Counted from the stretch's first letter, positions 17,327 to 27,731 are shown. The stretch: 64,000 nucleotides of DNA from Alkalihalophilus pseudofirmus OF4 (GCF_000005825.2 NC_013792.1:221223-285222), one strand, 5' to 3'. Made by a program: numbers and translations. The notes: generated by a model from the sequence alone, not told the origin.

Positions 17327-18694
17327 ATGTCAAACGATAATAAATTGTTCATACAAAAAAGAGACAGAGTGTTATTGTTACACAGTGTACATTTTAAATC
17401 TGAGTTGTACCGAGAGTACCGAGATTTATTAGTAAAGAATAAAAGAATAACCAATGGGTTAGTCAATAGCTTGCCACATGAAAAACAAAGCTTTATGCGT
17501 ACGGTTCTAAGGCAAGTGATCAGGGAAGCTCATAACGAGTGGCAAGCAGACGAAAGTAAAATTGTTGAGGATAAGGGAGAAGGTAATACGGATATTAAAT
17601 GTTCGCTTTGTGCAACAGGAAACAGATATATATTTTATATTAAAAATAAAATTAGTGGTGAAAAACTTAATGTAGGTAGTGATTGCATTGAGGACTTCGT
17701 TAATGATGGACTAAAGTTACCAACGACCATAGCAGATCTAAAGAAAAATGCCACTAAAATACAAAGAATGTTTAAATTAAATTCCCTCATTCCGGATGTG
17801 AATGAAAAAATAGAGAAATGGGCTGCTTTTTTAGATAAACAACCTATTTATATCCCTAAAGAACGAACCAAAAATTATTATGATTTAATGAATACCACAC
17901 AAGCACTTTATAAAGACTACTTAGAAAACGGCCATAAAAATGATAGTGTTGCCGAAATAGCGAAAAATTTAGAAACTAAGGAAGAGTACGAGCTTAATAT
18001 AGAAAGATATGTTAAACAAAAAATAGATGTTCCTTTTATAGTTACCAAAAATATAATTAAAAACCTTCAGCGTAATGGTAACAAAACTGCATTAAGAATG
18101 ATTGAATCTGATAATGGTTTTATAACTTCAAGAACTGCAGGACGAGTAACTGAGACTAATTTTATTAGCTTTATAATCAATCTCTTAAATACTCATTTTG
18201 ATAAAGTAGATTCTTCTATTGTTTCGATGGACCATGATAGGGGTCAGTTAGTTTTTCAGATGAAACCATTAACAAGGGTTAATTTGTATATTGGGTATCA
18301 GCTATTTATGGAGGAAGTTGGTATGATTATTTTTGGGGAAGAGCCAATTGAAATGTTAACTAAAAGTTATTTACTTCAGCAGTCGAATATATATGAAAGT
18401 GAAAGTGCTGAGATAGCGTTAAAACAAATGGAGAAAAATTTAGGAAAAAAGTTTATGAAGATAGCCTTTATCTCATATAATGAAAATGAAATAATAGTTC
18501 ATTCAAGGAAAAGTAATCAATATCACCTTTGCAAAATGGATAATTTTATAAATGATAATTTAAAATGGGCGTTTGGTGGAGATAAAAATGTTGATTTAAG
18601 TAGATCAATCAAAGTTATGACACACAGAGAATATCAATTATACAGAGAAGCGAAAAAAGTTGCTAAAGACATGAATAGAAGCATTAATAGATAG
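17327..18694 (+). CDS. Hypothetical protein with zinc-ribbon-like motif
   Basis: 455 residues from ATG 17327 (AAGGTGG upstream). Around residues 88-115 it has CSLC and, about 23 residues later, VGSDC, the pattern of short zinc ribbons found in phage and plasmid proteins of unknown role. The rest is helical and Lys-rich, with no catalytic motif recognised. Its base composition is clearly more A+T-rich than the pilus operon, which fits separate acquisition. A G5/C5 hairpin at 18787 ends the transcript. Confidence 0.6.
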   Translation: MSNDNKLFIQKRDRVLLLHSVHFKSELYREYRDLLVKNKRITNGLVNSLPHEKQSFMRTVLRQVIREAHNEWQADESKIVEDKGEGNTDIKCSLCATGNRYIFYIKNKISGEKLNVGSDCIEDFVNDGLKLPTTIADLKKNATKIQRMFKLNSLIPDVNEKIEKWAAFLDKQPIYIPKERTKNYYDLMNTTQALYKDYLENGHKNDSVAEIAKNLETKEEYELNIERYVKQKIDVPFIVTKNIIKNLQRNGNKTALRMIESDNGFITSRTAGRVTETNFISFIINLLNTHFDKVDSSIVSMDHDRGQLVFQMKPLTRVNLYIGYQLFMEEVGMIIFGEEPIEMLTKSYLLQQSNIYESESAEIALKQMEKNLGKKFMKIAFISYNENEIIVHSRKSNQYHLCKMDNFINDNLKWAFGGDKNVDLSRSIKVMTHREYQLYREAKKVAKDMNRSINR

Positions 18695-18782
18695 AATTTG
18701 TCGTAAGAATGTATAAAGAAGCTTTTGAAAAAATTATTTTAATTTATTTTATTAATTGTATTTTTGGTCATACTATAGATGT

Positions 18783-18809
18783 AAAAGGGGGCGATACCCC
18801 CCTCTTATT
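18783..18809. terminator. Bidirectional terminator
   Basis: Stem GGGGG/CCCCC around CGATA, with A-runs on the left and T-rich sequence on the right. It would terminate the Zn-ribbon gene on the plus strand and the 31-residue peptide gene on the minus strand. Confidence 0.7.
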
Positions 18810-18813
18810 TTAG

Positions 18814-18909
18814 TTAATTAATGAAATGGCTTACTAAAACCAGGATGGGTAGAATTGTGAGCCATTTCGCTTTTATGAAAATCCCATATTGATTGATGAT
18901 AATAGACAT
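18814..18909 (-). CDS. 31-residue hydrophobic peptide
   Basis: Minus-strand frame starting MSIIINQYGIFIKAKW, with a hydrophobic second half (LTILPILVLV). It has a very strong ribosome site (GAGAGGGGAGGTG, 8-nt spacing) and ends directly at a hairpin terminator. The compact gene-terminator unit argues for real expression. Possible identities are a small membrane peptide, a type I toxin or a signalling peptide. No antisense partner or receptor gene is visible beside it. Confidence 0.5.
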   Translation of the reverse strand: MSIIINQYGIFIKAKWLTILPILVLVSHFIN

Positions 18910-19216
18910 TATTTTCACCTCCCCTCTCTTTAATTATCGCCAAATGAGGATTGAATGATTCATATATATAGGTTTTACTCTTAAGACAAGTTTGATAACT
19001 TGTTTTTTATTTTTTCAAAACAAGCACAATACAAGGTGCGGTGAAGATGTTGATAATGTAGCATGGCTAGAGTGAGGAATCCAAACTGAGATAAAGTCTT
19101 TAAGTTGTGGAAAAAAATTCAAAAATCAGCAAAGTGAAAAGATATTGGTAGCTGAGAGAGGAAGTGGGAGTTCTAGTTCGCTTGGGATAAACATGCAACT
19201 CCTAAATGGGCGAATT

Positions 19217-19367
19217 CCCCTTCCTTTAAATAATTGACTATAATTGTAAAACAAACACAGCAAGTGCGTATTAATAAATACGCACTTGCTGTGTTTGTTT
19301 TTTACCGGAAAGCTATTAATTGAAATGCTAAATTAGAGCAATCTAAACAAAATCCTATCAAAAGAGT
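19217..19367 (+). repeat. Direct repeat copy A (pair with 28516-28674)
   Basis: About 150 bp aligning by eye with 28516-28674. Shared blocks are CCTTCCTTTAAA/CCTCCTTTAAA, a long terminator hairpin with GTGCG..CGCAC, ACCGSAARGCT and ATCTAAACA..AATCCTATC. The surrounding 18910-19564 has no gene. Confidence 0.65.
19249..19303 (+). terminator. Strong 24-bp perfect hairpin
   Basis: Arms 19249-19272 and 19277-19300 pair without mismatch, with a 4-nt loop and T-run. It has A-runs on the left, so it can work in both directions. No gene directly upstream on either strand explains it except the distant Zn-ribbon gene. Confidence 0.75.
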
Positions 19368-19564
19368 GATTGCTAAAGACCTTCATGTGATGCTATTAGT
19401 AACGAGAGCGTATGTAGAGGGGATATGGTGAAACTATTGCAGCGTTACAGGAGGAGTCCCAAAAAGAATGTATTGCAATTGGCTTGTCAAGTATTTCACA
19501 CTTACTGCATTTTTATTACTAGAAGTCGATATAAAATATAGAACTTAATAAAGGTTGTGAAGTT

Positions 19565-22560
19565 TTGAAAGTAAATAATATCTTAAAAGCGCTATGGCAA
19601 ATAGAAACGTTAGCTCCTTTTGAAATTCCTAATTCAGGTACTATAAGCAGAAAATATACAACTCAAAAGATAAAGAGCCTTCATAAATTAGAACAATTAA
19701 ATACGGACCTTTTGGCTAAAGAATGGTCCGTATCTAGCCTTAAGTTAAGAAACAATAACATGAAGCCTAACTATGGATTATATGGATACTGTTTTAGAGA
19801 GCATCAACTACTGCAGTTTCAAAGAGATATTTCTCACGTTAGAGATGAAATACATAATAAATCCCTAAAGAACTACTTCGGTTTCTTTGTAGATTTTGAT
19901 GAAAATCAAAAATATATTAAAGATTCGCTATTTGTACCCCATGTAACATTATTTGTAAAATTAGCAATTGAAAATAAATCTCCTTTTAAAAAAAAGAGTA
20001 ATTTTTTTGATGATTATAAAGAGGCTTGTACTTACTTAGAAGGGCAAGCAGCAAATATTAATGGAGGAAAACTATCACCAGAGTGGCTAGAATTATTTTC
20101 AAAAGAATACAATACAGTTTTTGCAATCCCCCCAAATACTGAAAAAGACAAGCATTATATGGAACTAACAATAATAGATGGAAAACGTGAACAAAAAGAT
20201 AAGTTTAATAGTTTTTACTCCGAAGATATATTAAAAGCAATAAAAGAAAAAGGTATGACAATTGAACAATTTTTCAGAAAGCCAAAGCGTAAGATAGATA
20301 TTAATGAAAACAGAGAGTTTATTGAGGAATCATTACATCCACTTAATACACCACTAGGCAGATGGCCATCCAATGTTGAACATAAAGCATCATTGATGCA
20401 ACAAGTTGCTATCAATGAATTTTTTAGAAGTGATATGCGCATTAGTTCCGTAAACGGTCCTCCAGGTACAGGGAAAACAACGTTACTAAAAGATATATTT
20501 GCTGAAATTATTGTTCGAAAGGCTATAGCCCTAGTAGCGTTTCGAAATAAACCGGATAAGGCATTGATAGACACTGGTACAAAGGTTACTATAAAAAACC
20601 GATTTAGCAGAGAACCTGTATCAAGAAATGTTTACAATTTAGATCCTTCAATAGCAGCACATGCTGCTGTTGTTGCTTCAAGTAATAATACTGCTGTGGA
20701 AAATATCTCTAAAGATTTACCCAAAGAAAAAGAAATACATCCCGATTTTTTAAAGGAGATGCAACCATTAAGGTATGCCAAAGCAATAAGTAAGAAGGTT
20801 ACTGGTGAGGAATCATGGGGGATGTTTTCGATTCCGCTAGGAAAAGGAGATAATATTAAAAATGCATCTACTTTGCTTACACATGATACGTTCAGTTTTA
20901 TGAACAGTCTTATTAAAACGGGTGGGCAAAGGGAAAATCGAATTAAAGAATGGGAAAAGGCATGTGATGAATTTATCAAGTTGTACAAGGAAGTAAAGAA
21001 GATTAGAAAATCTTTGGCCAAGTCAGCTGATAAATTTCATAAATATTCTATTGATGATCCCGAATTCGAACAATCTACTGATCTTTATTGGCAAAGTGCT
21101 AATTATGAATCTAGGCAACAGAAAGTTTTATTTCAAACAAATGAATTAAATACTTTAAGATCACAACTATTTATTAAGGCTTTAATTGTACTGCGACATT
21201 TCCTATCAGTTAATTATGCAAAAATTGAAGCTGCTCTGTCACTGCTTAATGAAAACAGAAATGCAATAGATATAAACAGCGAAAAAGGAATAAATGCTAT
21301 GAAAGCTATGTGGAATACCGTACATTGTATTTGTCCTGTAGTTAGTACTACTTTTGCCAGTTTTGCTTCTATGTACCATGGGATGCCTAAAGATTTTATT
21401 CCAAACCTATTCATAGATGAAGCTGGTCAAGCAACTCCAGCCCAAGCTGTAGGTGCAATATGGCGTTCTAAAAAGGTTCTTGCTGTTGGAGATCCGTTAC
21501 AAATAGAGCCGGTTCAATCAGTTGAAGCTTCACTTTTAAAAGATATTTGTTTAATTAATAAAGTTGATGATGAGATCTTAAATGCCAAAAGTTCGGTACA
21601 ATCTTTGGCTGACAGATCTAATCCAATTGGGACATCCATTAATGAGGATCAATGGATTGGTATACCGTTATGGGTTCATAGACGATGTATAAACCCTATG
21701 TTTTCTATAGCAAATAAGCTAGCTTATAACGGGAATATGGTTCTAGCTAATGATAATAAAAGCAATACTGATGGCGTTGCAAAATGGTTGAATACGCAGG
21801 GGAATGTTAAGGTGAAACAGTATGTACCTGAACAAACTGATGTTCTCATAAGGACATTAATGAAATTATGGCTAAGTATCTAAGAAAAAAATTGTTAGAT
21901 TCTATTAAGGGTAAATTAGGGGAGATAAACGAAATGAAACCACTGTTAGAAGCTGTACTAAATCAACAAAGTATAAATCAGAATTGGGATACACTAAAAA
22001 AACAATCTTATATCTTAATGAAAAAGTATGTTGATTTAAGGAATAGGCGCAGTAATAATATGTTGGTGGAAGAAATTGATAAATATATAAAAGGGGAATA
22101 TTCCTTTCCAAGTGTATTTGTTATAACTCCTTTTTCTGTTGTGAAAAATGAGATTAAAAAAGATTTAGTTTCTGGTTTATTTAAAAATATGAAAATATGG
22201 TTAGAAGCACCTCCAATATATGACATAGAGTATTCATTCGGAGTTAAAAGTTTATTGAAACAAGAAATAGAGGAATTTGAGACTTTTTATAAAGATTGGG
22301 TACAGAATAATGTTGGCACTGTTCATACCTTTCAAGGTAAAGAAGCTGATATTGTATATTTTGTCACCGGCACGGATGCCACTACACTTAGTGCTGGAGA
22401 ATGGGCTTGTAAAGAGCCTAACTTATTGAATGTAGCAGTAACTCGAGCTAAGAAAGAGTTCTATATAATTGGCGATAAGAACTTGCTTGAAAGATTTGAT
22501 AACTATAAAATTATAATTCAAGAAATAGAGGAATACGAGACTGAAACAAAATATTACTAA
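19565..22560 (+). pseudogene. SF1 (UPF1-like, AAA_11/AAA_12) helicase split by a frameshift
   Basis: The first frame (19565-21883) carries Walker A GPPGTGKTT near residue 299, a Walker B segment FIDEAGQATPAQA near 617 and motif III-like GDPLQIEP. The second frame (from ATG 21868) carries VHTFQGKEAD (motif V region) and NVAVTRAKKEF (motif VI). All motifs are needed for one helicase, so a single-base loss near 21865-21880 (ACATTAATGAAATTATGG) most likely split the gene. The TTG start at 19565 has only a weak ribosome site. Parent role could be DNA repair or defence; the two halves could still associate, but that is unproven. Confidence 0.75.
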
Positions 22561-22592
22561 TGCTAACTGGCGCTAAGTAAAGGAGATTATTA

Positions 22593-22985
22593 TTGAGAAA
22601 AATTACAATATTATTAGCTTTATTATTGCTATTTGGATGTAGTGAAAAAACTGCAGAACAACAAGGTGAAGGAATTTCAATTGAAATGGGTGATGTCAAT
22701 AATATACAGTATTTAGGCATAAACGTATATGTGGATGGGTTGTTTTTTAACAATGAGTATGTATTTAAGGATGAGGGAGAGAGTTCTTTCAAAACGGGTG
22801 AAATTATTTGGTTTGAAGGTCCAATTATTCAAGATCGTTTACAGGAAGTTGAAGTGATTTACAGTAGGAATAAAGATGGGAGCGACTCTGCAACAACTAA
22901 TAAGATTGATATAACAGATGTAAAGGAATGGGCGAATACAAAATTAAATAGTGAGCTAGAATTGGAGTTATTAAAATATGATTAA
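22593..22985 (+). CDS. Small lipoprotein, 130 residues
   Basis: TTG start behind AAAGGAG. The signal peptide ends in a lipobox (LLFGC, Cys16), so the protein is probably a membrane-anchored lipoprotein. The mature domain of about 110 residues is acidic, with no recognised family. Confidence 0.65.
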   Translation: MRKITILLALLLLFGCSEKTAEQQGEGISIEMGDVNNIQYLGINVYVDGLFFNNEYVFKDEGESSFKTGEIIWFEGPIIQDRLQEVEVIYSRNKDGSDSATTNKIDITDVKEWANTKLNSELELELLKYD

Positions 22986-23099
22986 CAAATTATTTGAACA
23001 AGAGCACCAAATTGTTCAAAAGACGCCAAGTGGTGCTGCAAAAATAAAATAGCACTTGTCATTTTTATTTCCTTTTTACTCCTATGAAAAAAGGAAATA

Positions 23100-23178
23100 A
23101 AAAACCCCTCTGAGAGGGGTATCAAGGGGAAAAGAGGGAAGTAATACCTCATATAATTATAGTAACAATTTGTGTAAA
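23100..23178 (-). ncRNA. Candidate short minus-strand RNA
   Basis: On the minus strand TTTACA (178-173) and TATATG (155-150) are 17 nt apart. About 25 nt after the expected start a hairpin ACCCCTC/GAGGGGT (23104-23120) is followed by a T-run. This gives an RNA of roughly 45-50 nt without an obvious reading frame. Confidence 0.4.
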
Positions 23179-23212
23179 TGGAATTCAACCTAAAGTAATA
23201 TTAATATACTAA

Positions 23213-23326
23213 TTAGACTTGGGTTGTTTTGCAACTTATAATAAAGACAAGTTGGTAAGCATCATATGAATTCCCCCTGTTGCGATATTACACCATGAAG
23301 CCCTCACAAGTTGTGGGGGTTTTCTT
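23213..23326 (+). ncRNA. Candidate plus-strand small RNA of about 75 nt
   Basis: Promoter-like TTAGAC (23213) and TATAAT (23237) are 18 nt apart. A hairpin CCCTCACA/TGTGGGGG (23301-23319) with a T-tail ends the unit. No gene with a ribosome site lies between. Confidence 0.45.
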
Positions 23327-23472
23327 GTAATAAAAAAATCCAGCCATTAATGTCGTTCCATTGTTAACTAACTAGTACACAGAGGTAGGTCAACATTCAA
23401 TTTGTTGGCTTTTATAAATAAATACTTTACAGCTTAAAACAACAAATTCTTTACACCAATAATGAGCAGCAT

Positions 23473-23670
23473 GTCTACCCGAATTCACTTGTGAATTCGG
23501 GTAGACTCTTTCAAATGCTTCATTTGAAAATTTATTAGGCTAATGCCTTCTATAATTGCCATGTTGTTCAGTCATTCAACTCAACTTTCCATGTTATCTA
23601 GTTATCATATGCTGAAAATGACATTTTCAGAGGGTTAATATATAGTATCTCTCGGGAACCTATGATAACT
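23473..23670. repeat. Cluster of perfect palindromes, candidate origin or centromere site
   Basis: Perfect dyads: 23473-23488 with 23491-23506 (16-bp arms around TT), 23509-23517 with 23521-23529 (9 bp), 23612-23620 with 23622-23630 (9 bp, 1-nt centre), and an outer pair AGTTATCATA (23600) with TATGATAACT (23661). Stretch 22986-23879 holds no protein gene. It lies directly upstream of a DNA-binding-protein gene. Confidence 0.6.
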
Positions 23671-23879
23671 TTACAGCACTTAAGTTCAAAGGATAAGATA
23701 AATTAACGACAATATATAGGACTTGTTGGTAACCACGAGAGGACATTAATTTATACATTGTTGATCAATTTTTTTAATAGCTTATTATTTTCTCTTTCTA
23801 TAAATCCCACTTGGAAATGGCGAAATAAACAAGCTGATGATAGGATAGAGTCGTTGAAATTTTATTTGGAGGAAAACGT

Positions 23880-24815
23880 ATGAATGGCAAAGAGGCAATG
23901 AAAAGGTTAAAGATCAGTCGTACGAAACTATATTTCTATATACAAAATGGAGAATTAATACCGGAAAATCCTCATACTTTCCGAATGGAAGGAGAGTACC
24001 GTATTCCTGATGAACAAGTCGAAGCCTTGTATGAAAAGTTATATCCTGGAGGAATTACAACTAAGGAAGCCGCTGCGTATATAGGATGTAAACCTGCGGT
24101 CATTTATCAAGCTATTAAAAATCAAAAACTAACCACACATAAAGCAGAAGGTAACTACTACATAGAAGAAGACGAGAAGCTAGAAATGTTTAAGGAGACC
24201 TACCGCCAGAAGTTAGGTGTAGAGAAAAAAACGTCTCATTACAACAAGCAAAACAGAACGTACTTATTTCAATCTTATGTCCATCGATTGAATGGTGAAT
24301 TGGCTCGGATCATGAGTATCAAAGGTGATGAAGGGTATGCGTTAGATGCCTACGGTGAGAGGATATCTGTTACTCAACTTTTACTCAATTATTATCCTTG
24401 TTCACCTTATCATTTAGGAAAAAGCACCACAAGGAAGGGGAAGGTTACCTTTAGATTTGTAAAGCCAACCCATATCCGGTCATTAACTTACACTTTTATC
24501 GAAACCCTTGTAGTAATTGTAGGTTTAAAGCAGGTACGTATTGAGGAGATAGGAACTGAAATTGAGGTAACATGTAAACCATTTATTTTCAGGCAAGGAG
24601 AAGAGAACCATGATCTTGCTGAGCTCGCTAAAAGGAGTTTGGTAAGCGGTAAGGTAGTTCAGCAAAACAATGAATTTGCTTTCTTTTCAACAGATAAAGA
24701 GATCTCTCTATCTATTGATGAAGATCAGTATGAGGCATTAAGAATTAAAGCTGCCACGTGGGGAATGACTGTGGAAGAATATATTGTTAGAAATCTAAAT
24801 CTGATTGAGAGATAA
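23880..24815 (+). CDS. Plasmid DNA-binding protein with two N-terminal HTH units
   Basis: 311 residues. Residues 1-50 and 58-105 each look like MerR/excisionase-type helix-turn-helix units (GKEAMKRLKISRTKLYFYIQ and TTKEAAAYIGCKPAVIYQ). The final about 30 residues (LSIDEDQYEALRIKAAT, then GMTVEEYI) have the ribbon-helix-helix pattern. The middle is basic and unassigned. Strong ribosome site GGAGG. Its place next to a palindrome cluster suggests a role in replication initiation, partition or copy control, but no family match is known to me. Confidence 0.65.
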   Translation: MNGKEAMKRLKISRTKLYFYIQNGELIPENPHTFRMEGEYRIPDEQVEALYEKLYPGGITTKEAAAYIGCKPAVIYQAIKNQKLTTHKAEGNYYIEEDEKLEMFKETYRQKLGVEKKTSHYNKQNRTYLFQSYVHRLNGELARIMSIKGDEGYALDAYGERISVTQLLLNYYPCSPYHLGKSTTRKGKVTFRFVKPTHIRSLTYTFIETLVVIVGLKQVRIEEIGTEIEVTCKPFIFRQGEENHDLAELAKRSLVSGKVVQQNNEFAFFSTDKEISLSIDEDQYEALRIKAATWGMTVEEYIVRNLNLIER

Positions 24816-24817
24816 GC

Positions 24818-24846
24818 TTGTAAGGCTTAACAGAAGGCGATATAAT
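24818..24846 (+). promoter_or_regulatory. Strong promoter of the 3D-domain gene leader
   Basis: TTGTAA and TATAAT are spaced by exactly 17 nt. Transcription would start near 24853 and run into the terminator-like hairpin at 24900-24944 before reaching the gene. Confidence 0.65.
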
Positions 24847-24888
24847 GAAATTACCCATTAATTTCAACATGACAACCAAATATTTTGT

Positions 24889-24944
24889 TTACAATCGGAA
24901 GCACCGATAAGGAGACAGCTGTCTCTTTATCGGTGCTTTTTTTT
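24889..24944 (+). promoter_or_regulatory. Leader terminator/attenuator hairpin of the 3D-domain gene
   Basis: 17-bp arms (24900-24916 with 24921-24937, one wobble) plus eight T residues form a textbook terminator. It lies between its own promoter and the gene, 19-28 nt before the start. The flank TTTACAATCGGAAGCACCG is shared with other leaders in the window. Confidence 0.7.
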
Positions 24945-24962
24945 GGAAGGGGGAGGAAGTAC

Positions 24963-26204
24963 ATTAAGTATGTGTTATTTACTCTACTTACAGCCGTAGT
25001 AACTATATTAATGGCCATTGTAGCTGTTCAAGGTTTCGATCAAAAGATTCAACTAGTTGTTTGGATGGATGGTAAGGGAATTGCCGTAGAAACAAAGCCG
25101 AAAACAGTTGGTGAGCTTTTTAATGAGAGTGACTGGATCATTGGGCCACACGATCAGTTATCTGTTCCATTAGATCATATGCTAAGGCAGGGTGATGAAA
25201 TCATCTGGAATCAAGCAAGGCAGGTAATGTTACTTACAAGAGATGGAAAAGAGAATAAGTGGACAAGTGCAGCCACTGTTGAAGGAGCTATAAGGGAATG
25301 GCAACTACCTTCTCCAGGACTTTATGATGTTTTATCTCCTAACGGTGATATTCCTATCAGGGAAGGAATGACCATCACTTACCATCAATCGTTTAACGTT
25401 TCTATTCACGTGGATGGTAAGAAACTAACTAAAGAAACAGCCCCTACAACTGTACAAGAAGTTATTGACGGCCTCGGTATTACCTTAAAGGATCGAGACT
25501 ATACAGTACCTACTCTTACAGCGGAAGTCCTTAATGAAAGAGACATAGTGGTTCACCGCGTAGCAGAAGGGCATGAATTAGAGCAGGAAGTGATCCCTTA
25601 CATGACAATAGAAGAAGAGGACCCCAATGTACTACTAGGTAAAAGAGAGTTGAAAATAAAAGGGGTAGAGGGAATCAAAGTTAGAGAATATGAGTTATTA
25701 AAGCAAGACGGAGCTGTAGTCGACCGGCAATTTAAAACGGAAAAGGTGTTGCAAGAGGTCGTTGATGAAATTTATTTGATTGGGACAAAAGAACCAGAAC
25801 CAGATCTAGAACCAGAACCAAATCTAGTAGAAGAACCAAATCTAGTAGAAGAAAGTGCACTGGCTACGTACCTTCCTTCTCAAGCGGCTGAGACTACTAG
25901 TGAACATCAAGCAAAAAAGACATTAAGCATTATGTCTACGGCCTATACAAGAGATTGTGAAGGGTGCATTGGCATTACCAAAATGGGCATCGATCTCAAC
26001 AAAAATCCTGATCAAAAAGTGATTGCGGTAGATCCAGACGTCATCCCATTGGGAACAAAAGTGTATGTAGAAGGATATGGGGAAGCTATTGCTGCTGATA
26101 CTGGAGGAGCCATAAAAGGAATGTTAATTGATGTTTATATGCAATCCCATGAGGAGGCAATACGTTGGGGAAGAAGGCCTGTTCAACTAACAATACTGGA
26201 GTGA
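24963..26204 (+). CDS. YabE-like cell-wall protein: DUF348 repeats, G5 and 3D domain
   Basis: About 413 residues. One N-terminal membrane helix is followed by DUF348-type repeats (about residues 30-75, 95-140 and 145-190), a G5 domain (about 195-265), an acidic Pro/Glu linker and a C-terminal 3D domain. The 3D domain carries the three Asp clusters (VDPDVIPLG, AADTGGAIKG, IDVYM). Such proteins resemble resuscitation-promoting factors and act as murein lytic enzymes or wall-remodelling factors. The start is uncertain: an ATT at 24963 has ideal spacing from GGGAGG, while GTG 24972 is 15 nt away. Frames further upstream would pass through the terminator hairpin. Confidence 0.8.
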   Translation: MKYVLFTLLTAVVTILMAIVAVQGFDQKIQLVVWMDGKGIAVETKPKTVGELFNESDWIIGPHDQLSVPLDHMLRQGDEIIWNQARQVMLLTRDGKENKWTSAATVEGAIREWQLPSPGLYDVLSPNGDIPIREGMTITYHQSFNVSIHVDGKKLTKETAPTTVQEVIDGLGITLKDRDYTVPTLTAEVLNERDIVVHRVAEGHELEQEVIPYMTIEEEDPNVLLGKRELKIKGVEGIKVREYELLKQDGAVVDRQFKTEKVLQEVVDEIYLIGTKEPEPDLEPEPNLVEEPNLVEESALATYLPSQAAETTSEHQAKKTLSIMSTAYTRDCEGCIGITKMGIDLNKNPDQKVIAVDPDVIPLGTKVYVEGYGEAIAADTGGAIKGMLIDVYMQSHEEAIRWGRRPVQLTILE

Positions 26205-26457
26205 TGGTAAACGTATAGGTGAAATATATTTTTTGTGAAATATAAGAACTTAGCTTACTTACTATGGGTAAACCCTTAAGGTATATAGATAATTTTTTTG
26301 TTTTACTGAAAAATAAGTGAATTACTATAAAAAGTGAAAAAAACTCACGAAATTCTTTGCTTATATAAATATAGTAATATTGAAAGGTGTATTTAAAATT
26401 TTCCATTTGTGGTAAGATGTCAAATGTGAAAATTATACAGAAAGAGTAGGTAAAGAT

Positions 26458-27705
26458 ATGAAAATTAAAGCTATTATATTTTTAGTGACTATTTTTTTGT
26501 GTTTATCTGTTAATGGTGTCCTGGCAGAAACTCATAACGAAGTAGCTGAAGGGATTACAATTTCAGATACAACGGTTGAAGAAATTGTAGAAAAAGCAGT
26601 AGAAGAAGGTATTAAAATAGGAGTAATTGGTGAGTGGAATAAATCACTTGATAAGGCTCATAATGCTATATATACTGAATATCATGAACAGTCAGGACGT
26701 GAAAACATTGCATACAGGAGCACCACATTATCAGAATATGCCTCAGTGATAATTTCTAAAGATCACATGCCATTAGTAACTAAGGAGTTTATAAAAGATT
26801 TATTAAACAAAGGTTCTATAGTATATTTTGAGAGAGAGGCTATAAGCCCTCAAGAATTAGCAGATCTTTTAGATTATGAAATTTTTATTGAAGACGAGTT
26901 TATTGAAGAAGAAAGTACAGCTACTGAAGAACTTGTTTATGTTACAAGAGATGAACTAGGGAATTTAAGCTTTGGAGTTAATCTACTTGATAAAGAATCT
27001 GGTTACAAGTATCTTTTAGATAGTATAATTTATGATAGTTATACAGAAAGTCCCAAGAAATCTGACACTTCATTTTCTACTATGAGCGCTTCAAACATAG
27101 CATTGGGAGCACACTGGTATAGAACTTATGGTCCTTTGAATTATCGAAGCAGCTCGGGAAATGGTATTTTAAATGAAAGAAAAGAAGGTTATGCCTTAGA
27201 TACTCGCTTCGATCAAGATAGTACTAATGATTATGCAGCTATACACTCTCGTTTAGAATTAGTACCTCAAGGTAGTACTAGTTATGCTTACACAGCCAAG
27301 TTTTTTTCAGACGGGAATAGGGCTCCCACACAGTCAGGGAGAAGAGTACACGAGTACGGCCCCCACCCACAGCCATCTGGGAGTACTAGAACTATTAATC
27401 TAGGGCTTAGACCAAGGGGATTAGAATTGAATGTTACATACCAGACCCCTTTAAATGATTTAACTATTAGAGGAAATTCAGATACTGGAAAGAATTGGGT
27501 TGAGATAATTTACGATTATCGAAATAGCGCTTATGCAAGAGGTACCACTGTTCAAAACCCTTTTGTGGTCTATCGTACTTGGCAAGGACAAAGTGTTAAT
27601 CAGATTACAATCCAAAATACTAAAACTGCATTATTTGTAGCAGGTGTAACTAGAACTACCACAGAATTAGCTCATAACACTCCAATTCCTTTAAAGCGCC
27701 AATAA
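26458..27705 (+). CDS. Secreted protein, 415 residues, unknown family
   Basis: A signal peptide (residues 1-23) ends LAE. Residues about 90-180 resemble the mature part of the lipoprotein at 27888 (shared pattern: ISPQELADLL/ITIEELIKWI, then EELVYV..D..G..S.GV). The C-terminal 230 residues are beta-rich, with Ser/Gly/Tyr-rich strands (GAHWYRTYGPLNYRSSSG). That plan could fit a secreted binding or pore-forming module, but no motif proves it. An AAAGAG ribosome site and a 250-bp promoter region precede it. Confidence 0.6.
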   Translation: MKIKAIIFLVTIFLCLSVNGVLAETHNEVAEGITISDTTVEEIVEKAVEEGIKIGVIGEWNKSLDKAHNAIYTEYHEQSGRENIAYRSTTLSEYASVIISKDHMPLVTKEFIKDLLNKGSIVYFEREAISPQELADLLDYEIFIEDEFIEEESTATEELVYVTRDELGNLSFGVNLLDKESGYKYLLDSIIYDSYTESPKKSDTSFSTMSASNIALGAHWYRTYGPLNYRSSSGNGILNERKEGYALDTRFDQDSTNDYAAIHSRLELVPQGSTSYAYTAKFFSDGNRAPTQSGRRVHEYGPHPQPSGSTRTINLGLRPRGLELNVTYQTPLNDLTIRGNSDTGKNWVEIIYDYRNSAYARGTTVQNPFVVYRTWQGQSVNQITIQNTKTALFVAGVTRTTTELAHNTPIPLKRQ

Positions 27706-27731
27706 TTTTCACTTTTTTAAAGGTTTAAATC

